Shown here: one piece after another, positions 44,263 to 53,400 of the stretch
Layout: every line of letters begins with the position of its first letter
Numbering within the stretch: the stretch's first letter is position 1
DNA from: Dawidia cretensis
GTDB taxonomy: Bacteria; Bacteroidota; Bacteroidia; Cytophagales; Cyclobacteriaceae
Reading direction: 5' to 3'
DNA length: 64,000 nucleotides
Assembly: GCF_018598175.1 (NCBI RefSeq)
Contig: NZ_JAHESE010000011.1
Span: forward strand, 62,001 to 126,000
The notes under the pieces: model-generated
Databases searched by the model: none
What the model saw: only the letters and a program-made list of their open reading frames with translations
Told to the model about the DNA's origin: nothing
Translations under genes and position numbers: made by a program

Positions 44263-44790
44263 CTTTATAATTGTTTTTTTACTACTGTTTATAGGCACTT
44301 GCCTATAAATTTGTTACAAGTATACACAATATAATTTAAAATGGAACACCGTTCATCAGATACAGTGCAATTTTATACGGTGAGTTGCCTTTATCACCAT
44401 GATTAAGGTATGCGTGGCGATGTAGGTATGGGTACATATCACGATCGATCCGGGGTTCCCCAGGTATAGTATGCCGGCCATTTATAGTAATGCAGACTCC
44501 ATTGATAAGTGTGATAACACACGCATAATGCAGGTATGGAAATCCATCAGATGTACTCTTAACATACAGTGCTTCTGTTATCTACACGCGACGCGGAGCA
44601 TGGGCGATTAGCGGCCGGAAGGCCATCCTGACTAACTATACACGTATCTCCCCCAATATGTAGCCGCCATCTTACGGCATGGCCAGACGGCGGCGCCCTG
44701 CCCACGCCGTTGGACCTAACAAGGATTTGGTAATCGGGAAATTCACGCTCTCTATACAGCGCGCGCAGTGCCGATGCGGTACCGTTTATA
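44263..44790. other. Gene-poor intergenic segment
   Basis: About 530 bases without a credible reading frame, RNA gene or long inverted repeat. GGTAT occurs at four irregular positions in 44400-44540 (near 44407, 44425, 44462 and 44533). It could be decayed gene sequence or an unrecognised RNA; I see no decisive sign. Confidence 0.35.
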
Positions 44791-44827
44791 TAAAAAAAGC
44801 AGGTGGCATGCGTGCCACCTGCTTTTT
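44791..44827 (-). terminator. Strong, probably bidirectional terminator
   Basis: A perfect 10-base stem (GCAGGTGGCA 44799-44808 with TGCCACCTGC 44813-44822, loop TGCG) is flanked by A7 on the left and T5 on the right. It lies 20 bases after the stop of the minus-strand gene at 44847. Confidence 0.9.
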
Positions 44828-44846
44828 ATGAGAACGTTTGCTGAAA

Positions 44847-45263
44847 TTATTTCAGACCGTACAATTCGATGTGAGCTTTTTCGTCCTTACGGTTGGGCAG
44901 GGTCTTATACGTAAACTCTACCTTTTTAATATCTTCGGCTGCGTGGTCGAGGTCGATCACGCGGGTCTCTGCGCCGCTCTTCAGTTCGCTACGTACAGAA
45001 ATTTCTTCTGACGCACCGTTTTCATAGAACACCCGTACGTTCTCGATATTGATGGGGGCGTCGGTTACTTTCAGCTTCAAGGACTTGAACTTGTCGTTGC
45101 CGATGACAACGATCGATTCATTCTCCATTTTAAAGCTGGCCTTTACCTCACCGATCTTGTGCCATCCGGGCTTGGCGCTGGTTACTACACCGGGTGATTG
45201 AGCAAAGGTAAAATTCACGAGTGCCATAAATAGCACGACGAGTATTACTGCTGACTTTTTCAT
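44847..45263 (-). CDS. Secreted DUF2541-like protein
   Basis: 138 residues with a signal peptide (KKSAVILVVLFMALVNFTFA). The mature part (GWHKIGEVKASFKMENESIV, then VIGNDKFKSLKLKVTDAPI) is a beta-rich domain seen in small periplasmic proteins of the DUF2541 type, which share a W-x-x-I-G-x-x-x-A-x-F start. It is likely exported to the periplasm. Function unknown. A strong terminator follows. Confidence 0.6.
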   Translation of the reverse strand: MKKSAVILVVLFMALVNFTFAQSPGVVTSAKPGWHKIGEVKASFKMENESIVVIGNDKFKSLKLKVTDAPINIENVRVFYENGASEEISVRSELKSGAETRVIDLDHAAEDIKKVEFTYKTLPNRKDEKAHIELYGLK

Positions 45264-45307
45264 TGTGGTTTTGTTTTATTTAACAGTTGTTTGCTTTGTG
45301 ATTACTA

Positions 45308-45342
45308 TAAAAAAAGTATGCCACCCGAACAACGGATGGCAT
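45308..45342 (-). terminator. Terminator of the xseA-xseB operon
   Basis: ATGCCACCCG (45318-45327) pairs with CGGATGGCAT (45333-45342) with one mismatch. On the minus strand the stem is followed by seven T. It lies about 77 bases after the xseB stop. Confidence 0.75.
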
Positions 45343-45418
45343 CGTCAGTAATGCTGTGGAACCGTGAAAAATGGGGATATTCGAGGGCAGGGTGTGGCTA
45401 TAGTATAGGCGTAGACGT

Positions 45419-45628
45419 CTAGCTCTCGGGATTTTTCTCCATGCGGGCGATGATCTTGTTGACCTCGCTTTCGGTGCCTTTGAGCCGCTTCTGGCACAGG
45501 GCAATAAGGTCGGATGCACGCTTTACTTTTTCAGCCAGTACATCTACCGATACTGTTTCATGTTCGATCTCCTGCGCGATTTGTTCCAGCTCGCGGTAGG
45601 CTTCTTCATAGGTTATCGTTAGCTCCAT
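45419..45628 (-). CDS. xseB: Exodeoxyribonuclease VII small subunit
   Basis: 69 residues, the usual size. It contains the conserved XseB pattern TYEEAYRELEQIAQEIEHET and VDVLAEKVKRASDLIALCQK. Several small subunits bind each large subunit along its coiled coil to form ExoVII, which degrades single-stranded DNA. Its ATG lies inside the 3' end of xseA (23-base overlap), so translation is coupled. Confidence 0.93.
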   Translation of the reverse strand: MELTITYEEAYRELEQIAQEIEHETVSVDVLAEKVKRASDLIALCQKRLKGTESEVNKIIARMEKNPES

Positions 45629-47045
45629 CGTGGGGTGTTTTGTCGGTTACGGTTGTTTTCAGAATTTCATCTTTTAAAAGTATTTCCAGGCGATCACCGG
45701 GTTGTATAGCGCTGGCGTTGCCAGTCAGGCGGCCCTGATGCCGGACCAGCGCAAAGCCGCGTTGCAACGTGCTGGCCGGTGACATTAATTTCATAAACGT
45801 CGTGAGGTGTTGCAGATACCGTTGCTGGTTACGTATGTAGGTCGTGGTGGCGACGCGGACTGTACTGGCCAGGTGTTCCAGCGACTGACTTTGCCGCGCT
45901 ACTGCACCCTGTGAACGAGCCGAAATTTGCACACCCAATCCCGCTACCGCTACACGCTGGGCATACAATATCCGTTGGGCATGGTGAACTGTTTGGCTGC
46001 GGAGTGCCTGCACCGCTTCTTTGTGTGTGTTGATGGCTTGCTGACTGCTATACGAGATTTCTCGTTGCAAGCTGGTTAATGCCTGCTGCTGTCCCGCGAG
46101 TAGCTGTTGCGCCCGGATAACGATGGTCTGCCTTAGCGACAAGAGCGACTCTTCAAATGCCCGGTTGTGTGCGACGATGAACTCGGCCGCCTTGGTGGGG
46201 GTGCGAGTAGGGGAGTGCGCCATCAAATCGGCAATGGAGGTATTTCGATGGTGACCAATACCGGTAATGATGGGTATGGGAAACTTGGCGACGGCCTGGC
46301 CGACCAGGTAGTGATCAAACATCAACAAGTCGGTCTGTGAGCCGCCGCCGCGTGTAATGATGACAGCATCGTAGGCAATACCGGATAAAAAAATGGCCGC
46401 CAGCGTGTCGCGTATGGAAATTGCGCTGGCTTCACCTTGTACGCCGGTTAGATACTCGTCTATGCGGAAGGTATATCCGAAGGCGTTGTCTTCCAGTGAA
46501 TGGCGGAAGTCTTGCAGGCCTGCGGAATTCCGGGCCGAAATCACGGCGAGGGTTTGGAGTACAGGCTTTAAACCGAGACGGTTATTACGAGTAATGTATG
46601 CGTCACCGGCTTGTTGAATAAAGCTTGGGTTCTCGGCGGCCAGGCGCCGGAGTGTGGTTAGCCGCTGCTGTTCAATTTGCCCCAGGGTAAAGCCGGGGTC
46701 GATTGCATTTACTTGTAGCTGTAGGCCATACGTAGCGTGGTATTCTACCGTAACGTTTACCAGCACGTGGATATTGTTTGTAAAGCGCTGCCCGGTGGCT
46801 TGTTCAAACTGTTCGATCTGGCGAGCGCCCGGGCCCCAGGCCTTTGCCGAAAACTTCGCGAGTAAGTGATTGGAATCGCGGTCCTTTTCTACCAGCTCAA
46901 AGTAATGATAGTTCGAAGAGGCCTTAAAGGAATGGCTTGTCACGTCGGCAACAACCCAGAACGACAGGTTCTGAAATGCAGCACGCAAGGTATCGCTGAC
47001 GCGCGCTGATAGTGCTGAAAGCCGTAGCGGTGAAGGAGACTCCAT
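45606..47045 (-). CDS. xseA: Exodeoxyribonuclease VII large subunit
   Basis: 479 residues from ATG 47045 (MESPSPLRLSALSARVSDTL); the frame is open upstream but not similar. An N-terminal OB-fold (residues 1-105), the catalytic core with the ITRGGGSQTDLLMFD and ITGIGHHRNTSIADLMAHSP motifs (about residues 250-300, including the family's Arg-Gly-Gly-Gly), a long Gln/Arg-rich coiled coil, and a C-terminal strand ending before xseB. It nicks and trims single-stranded DNA in repair and recombination. The motif reads GHHRN, where GHExD is usual for the family, so two acidic positions are changed. Confidence 0.92.
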   Translation of the reverse strand: MESPSPLRLSALSARVSDTLRAAFQNLSFWVVADVTSHSFKASSNYHYFELVEKDRDSNHLLAKFSAKAWGPGARQIEQFEQATGQRFTNNIHVLVNVTVEYHATYGLQLQVNAIDPGFTLGQIEQQRLTTLRRLAAENPSFIQQAGDAYITRNNRLGLKPVLQTLAVISARNSAGLQDFRHSLEDNAFGYTFRIDEYLTGVQGEASAISIRDTLAAIFLSGIAYDAVIITRGGGSQTDLLMFDHYLVGQAVAKFPIPIITGIGHHRNTSIADLMAHSPTRTPTKAAEFIVAHNRAFEESLLSLRQTIVIRAQQLLAGQQQALTSLQREISYSSQQAINTHKEAVQALRSQTVHHAQRILYAQRVAVAGLGVQISARSQGAVARQSQSLEHLASTVRVATTTYIRNQQRYLQHLTTFMKLMSPASTLQRGFALVRHQGRLTGNASAIQPGDRLEILLKDEILKTTVTDKTPHDGANDNL

Positions 47046-47434
47046 AAAACAAAGGTATGACTTGCGCGGAATGGTGCGTAGCGCCGCCAAGCGCGCGACG
47101 GGACATTTTTTATTCCCAAAATAAGTTTAATATTCCTTAGATGGGAAATTGAATTTAATTCAGGATGGATTCGACGAAAAGTAAAGTGTGAAAAAATCCT
47201 CTGATATATGGAAATAGCGCCTGAAAGACCCTATAAATACAATAAAGTGTCAAAAAAAACCATTTAAAATGGGTAGAACTACGTATTGTGTCTTCGCGAA
47301 ATAAGATTAGCTTTTTTCGCAGGATACCGGCACAACCGGAAAGATTATTGCGTAATATTGAGGAAACCCTCTTTACGACCTTTTCCATTCTTTCCCCTGA
47401 AATGCGCGTCTAAGAGGCTCACGATCAAATCACC
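47046..47434. other. Divergent promoter region of xseA and the giant surface protein
   Basis: 389 AT-rich bases between divergent genes. TACCTTTG on the minus strand (47051-47058) matches TAnnTTTG and sits 6 bases before the xseA ATG, so that transcript may be nearly leaderless. TAATATTG (47353-47360) is a weaker candidate for the giant gene. No frame of interest is seen. Confidence 0.45.
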
Positions 47435-50400
47435 ATGAGCAAGTATCCTCTCTTGATTCTTTGTGCCGTTCTAGCATTTTCTTCGGCCGCATCTTCCGCG
47501 TATGCTACCAACTATTACACGTATGTCAACGGTGGTAATAGTGGTAATTGGAATGATCCCAACACCTGGACAACGGACCCTAGCGGTGTAACGCTGGTGG
47601 GAAGTGCCGTACCCGCCAGCAGCGATCTGGTCACGATCCTGAACGGCTATACGGTGACACTGACCGGTGACGTTGTAGAAACCGGACTACGCATCAATAT
47701 TCAAAACGGGGGCACGCTTGATCTTGCCACGTTCACCCTGGGCGCACCGGTGGCAACGCTTTCCGGCGCAGGTACATTAAAAATCAAATCGGGATATTTC
47801 CCCACGGTGACAACCAACAACTTTCAAAACAGCTATGCGGCAGGTGCTACGGTAGAGTACTACGATTTTACCGGCGTGCTACCGGTATCGATCAACTATC
47901 CCAACCTGGTCTTCACAAACACAACCGGTGCCGGCAACACCATGACGGTGTCCAACGCGGCTGCCTATGTGCTGCGCATCTACGGAAACCTGACGACACG
48001 GGCGACCGGTGCGGGCACGCTAACGGTTACGCTGGGCAATCAGATAACGAACCTTATTCGGGTGTTCCTGAGCGGAAACGCTACGTTTGGTGCCAACACC
48101 GTCCTTACTACCGGTCTCTTTAACATCGTTCACCAGCTGAACTTCTCCGGCAGCATGACCAACAACGGTACGGTTAACCTCAGCAACGGTACGCAGTATA
48201 CGGCCTCCACAAACGGTGCTGCTACGATGACGTTTACCGGTGCGACCGACAATACGCTGGCCTGTAACGGCGTAACGAATTTTTATACACTGACTGTTAA
48301 CAAAGGTCTTAACTCGACCAACACCCTGTCGGTTACGTCGACTAATACGGCCAACCTGAATTTTTATTCCAACGGGCAACTGATCACCCTTACCACGGGC
48401 ACGTTGCGCCTGGGTGCAAACATCAATATTCCACGGGTGTGGGGCTCGGGCTCTGCCAACTATGATGTGGGGGCGACATCCGTTAGCCCCATGTTATGGG
48501 TGGACGGCGCGACGGTAAATACGAACGGTGCCGCGTTGGTTGTTTACGGCAAGTTCCGGATTACGGCGGGTAGCTTCACTTCGCTCGGTGGGCAAGGCGC
48601 GGTAATTCGCGAAGAAGGGCAGTATATTATTGAAGGGGGTACGTTCACGACGGAGAAATTCAGACCTTCGACTACCGCTACAACCCACCGCGGTACATTT
48701 ATTATGTCGGGCGGTATCTTCAATGCCAGTGGTACGGTCGGTTCCGATGGACGTTATGCACGCTTTTCGTTACCTTTTCCCGAGCAGGTATTTATCATGT
48801 CGGGTGGTGTGATCAACGTCAGCAATCCCGAATCGGGCGGAACAGCCGGTGATGCTACCAATGGTGGTATTCACATTGGGTGTAATGCTGCCAACTATAA
48901 TGTCACTGGGGGTACCTTCAATGCTATTCTGTCGGGTTCTGCGGCATTTTTTGATATCGCGTCCGTGGCACCCTTTTGGAACCTGCACATCTCCCGCACG
49001 GGCGGCACGCCTACAACCGTGCGGCTAAACGGCATTGGGAGCGTCGGGAATACTGTCACCACGGCGCAACCATTGGCGGTGCTCAATGACTTTACTGTCA
49101 ACGGCACGAACGCTTCTGTATTTCTGGCCAATAACCTGAACGTTACGCTGGGCGGTGGCTTTACCATCGGCAGTAACGCGACCTATACCCCCGGTACAAA
49201 CACAACGATCTTTAACGGCTCGGGGGCGCAGGCCTTCTCGAACAGTGGTACCATTACGTCGGGGCTGTACAACATGACGGTCGCCAAGCCGGCTGGTACG
49301 TTGACCCTGAGTGGCAGTGTCACCAGCTTTGCCGTGAGTCAGACACTGTCGCTGACGGGGGGTGTATTAAACGATGGTGGTAAAACGATTCTGGCCTATG
49401 GTTCGGTGAACAACTCGGCGACCCATACGGGTACGGGTAGTATCACGTTGAGCGGTTCATCGACCCAGACGATCACCGGTAACGGTAGCGGTGTGTTTGG
49501 GAACGTCGTACTCAACAACGCTTCTTCACCGGGTGCATCGGCGACAGCCGATTTAACCATTGCCGGTATCCTAACACTCGCGGGTACGGGCAATAGTATC
49601 TTTGATATAGCGCACTATCTGTTGTCACTGACGTCGACCTCGGCTACAGCGATTACAACAACGGGTAATGGTTTTAGCAATGTCAAGATGATTCGCACGT
49701 TGGGGCTGCAGTCTGACCGTGGTGTAAAAAAGACCTACTCTAACGTATCAGCCTTTACCTTTGCTTTCGGGTCCGGGCCGGACTATACACCGGCCACGAT
49801 TCAGCTGACGTCGGTACCGACGACTTATGGTACCATTACGGCCCGGCCGGTAACGTCGCGACATCAGTTTGTCGTGGCGTCAAACGCCAACAACCTGACC
49901 TATTACTGGAAGGTTGTTGGTGAAGGATTTACCGGTGCGGTGTCGGCGTCGCATACCTACCGCTATGTCGGTTCAGACGTTGCACCTGTCGGTGACGACG
50001 TGAACTATGTTCCTGCGCGCTACAACAATACGGCCTGGACGGTGATTAACAACCTCACGCAGGTTGACGAGACGAACAAGATTATCTATTTCACGAATGT
50101 CGGGTATATCACGGGCGACTACACGGCCGGTGTACCGGCTTCTTTTGGAACTGTAAAGATCTTTTATAGTAAGCGCAACGGTAACTATAACAATACCGGT
50201 GCCGGCACGACACCCTGGTCGAACGTAAGCCACACAGGCCCTGACGCTACGACGGCGCCCGGTGCCGGTGACCAGGTGTTTATCGGCGACGGTGCTACGA
50301 ACAACCACGTCGTTACCATCACGAATAATAACCAGGCTGCCGGGGGATTGGAGATCAACGCGGGTAGTACGTTGGACGTCGGTACATCTACCGGCCACAA

Positions 50401-53400
50401 TTTTGGCCGGTTGGAGAATGCCGAGATATCGGGCAGCGGTTTGCTTCGGATTTCTTCGGCCACCGCGACAGCGGAATTTCCCGCAGGGGATTTCGGTAAC
50501 TTCATACGTTCGGCAGGCGGTACCGTGGAGTATTATACCACTGGCGCGACGAGCTTTACCATTCCGAAGGCGTCGTTGGCGCCCACCAACCTGCCACTGA
50601 TATCGTATCGAAATCTGATTCTGACGCCCGGTACGGGAAGGGTTATTACTATGCCTGATCAGGACATGCGCATGTATAACAACATGACTGTTCAAGGTGT
50701 GAGCGCTACTGGCGTGGTGCGGCTGAATTCCGCTGCCGCCCGCCAGCTTACGGTAAACGGTAATATTTTTGTGACCACGGGCAATCTGCAGTTTATAAAC
50801 GGCACGGCGCAGACGGTTTCTACGGATAACAACGTCATCATCGGCACCGGTGCAATTTTCGATGTGGCTGCTTCGGGCACGGCCGTGACCAACACGCTGG
50901 CCATTACGCGTAACCTGCAGAACAACGGTGTGTTCGATATGGCCAAGGGCAGCTATCACTGTAATACGACCTTTACCGGCCCCGCCAACGCTACAATTAC
51001 GGGTACGGGCACTACGACCGATTTCAACGTCCTGACAGTCTCTAAGGGCTCGTCGCAGGCCACGTTGCTGGAGGTAAACGTTTCGGCTTTTTCATTATCC
51101 GGTACGCCGGTACCGTTGGCATTGGAATACGGCACGTTCCGGCTTACCAGCGCTCAGACGGTGACCATTGCGAATGGCGCTGACTTTTCTATACCCGCGG
51201 CCACGCGCCTTTCGGCGAACGGAGGCACGATGCAGCTTACGGGTAACGATGGACACGACATGCTTGTGGCGGGTACGTTGGAGGTGCTGGCGGGTGCGGT
51301 GAATGTTGGTACAACCAACAACGACAACTCCATTGAATATGCTGCGACCGGACAGCCAACTATTACCGTGGCGGGCGGTGCCCTCAATGTAAAATCACAA
51401 ATACGGCGCTCATTTGCCAGCTCGCAAGGTACCTTGCAATACGGCCAGAGTGGTGGGGCGGTGGCCATCGGCGTCAATAGTGCGGCTACGACAACGCGTG
51501 GTATCTTCGAGATCCTGAATCAGGGCAGTAACTTCACCATGACGGGTGGTTCGATGGCCATCGAGCGTGCCCTGACCAGCACGACAATTGCCGAGCTCTA
51601 CTTACAACCTTCGTCCTATACTGTTTCGGGCGGTACCATCGAGATCGGCAAAGATGCCTCCACCCAAACGATTGACATCAATTCGATCATTCCGGTATAC
51701 AACGTAACGGTCACGGGTACCGACAACATTGCCCGGTTGGACTTTAACGGTCTGACCCTGCGGGGCTCTTTGTCGATTGAAGCAACCAACGTCTTTAATG
51801 CAAACTCCCTTGACGTGAGTATCGCTGGTGACTTCACCAACGCGAATACGACCAGCGTGAATGGCGTGACCGCGGGCGGTTACCAGTCGGGTGTCGCGAC
51901 ACAGACGACCACGCTGAATGGCTCGACCGCCAATCAGCTGATGGCGGGTGTCAGCGGTAACCTGACCAACTTCGGCAACCTCATTATACGCAATACTTTT
52001 ACCGGTGGCGTTGTTGACATGCAGCCCAATACCAACCTGCGCGTGTACGGCACGTTGTCCTTGATACAAGGCACGCTGGCCGGCAACGCCAACACGATCG
52101 CGACCGTTTCGCATATTTATAACGGATCGGTGCATACCAGCACAGGGGCCGGCCGTGTTCTGCTTACTGGTCCCACGCAGCAGGTGATCTCCGGCAATGG
52201 TAGTGGTAAGTTTGGCAATTTAGCCTTGAGCAACACCGCGGGAGCCGTCTTTGCCGCTGACCAGGAGGTGACCGGTACTATGACGTTGACGAGCGGTATC
52301 CTGAACATTGCATCCTACAGACTGTATATCTCCAACACGAGCCTGACGGCCATCGCGGGAGCAACGTCCGCCAAATATATTGCTACATCGGGCCGCCTGT
52401 CGGATGCCGGTTTGACCAAGGCCTTTGATGGATCGCTCGACGCCGCCGCCTTTACGTTCCCGGTCGGCTCGGGTACTGCCAAGTATACGCCGGTTACCTA
52501 TACCCTTACGACCGGTACTACGGGGGGGAACATGACGGTGAAGCCCGTGAACAGCAAACACCCCAGTGCCACCGGGTCAGGCTTGTCGTATCTGTCCTAC
52601 TACTGGAACATGAGCCATACGATCACCGACCTGACAGCGCTGACGCACCGCTATACCTACCGGGCGGAAGATGAGAACGGCACGCTGGCGGACTATCGCG
52701 ATGCGCGTTTTATAGAAGGGGCATGGACTATCGGGGTAACCGCGGGTAATCCTAATATCACGACGCGTGTCATCACTTTCACGAATATCGATGCAGCCGG
52801 CGACTATACCGCAGGAGAGCCGACGGCCTTTGTCAACCCAACCACCTATACCAGCGTTATGACGGGCAACTGGGAAACGGACGCCGTGTGGGATATTGAC
52901 CCACCGGGCACGAACCTGGGGCCGCCGCCAGGCTCTTTTGTGATCATCAACAATCTGCACACCGTGACCGTGAATGGTAGTGGTCTGCGACCGGCGACAT
53001 TGGAAGTACGCGGACGTCTCCACCTGGGCAATACTACAGGCCACGATCTCGGTACTGTCAGTACCAGCGGCAGTGGTGCCCGTACTATTCAGCTGCAGTC
53101 GTCGACGTTCCCGACAGGCAATTTTTCGACTTTTGTAGCAGCCGGTGGCGGTACTGTGGACTACAACGGGGCGATGAACCTGCCGGCTACACAGACCACT
53201 TATAACAACCTGGCCTTTACGGGCACTGGCACGAAGGTGCTGCCCAGCGTAGACCTGACGTTAAACGGCAACATGACGATATCGGCCGGCACGGTGAGCA
53301 ACGCGGCCAACCGTGCCATTACGCTGGTCAGCACGACCGGCGACCTCACCAACAACGGTATATTCAACGCAGGCGACGGGGCCATCGAGGTAGGCCGCCA

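Noticed and set aside
49973-50959. 328-residue open frame on the minus strand inside the giant surface protein gene
   Set aside because: It is a shadow of a repetitive, Thr/Asn/Gly-rich coding sequence; no domain or start context supports it.
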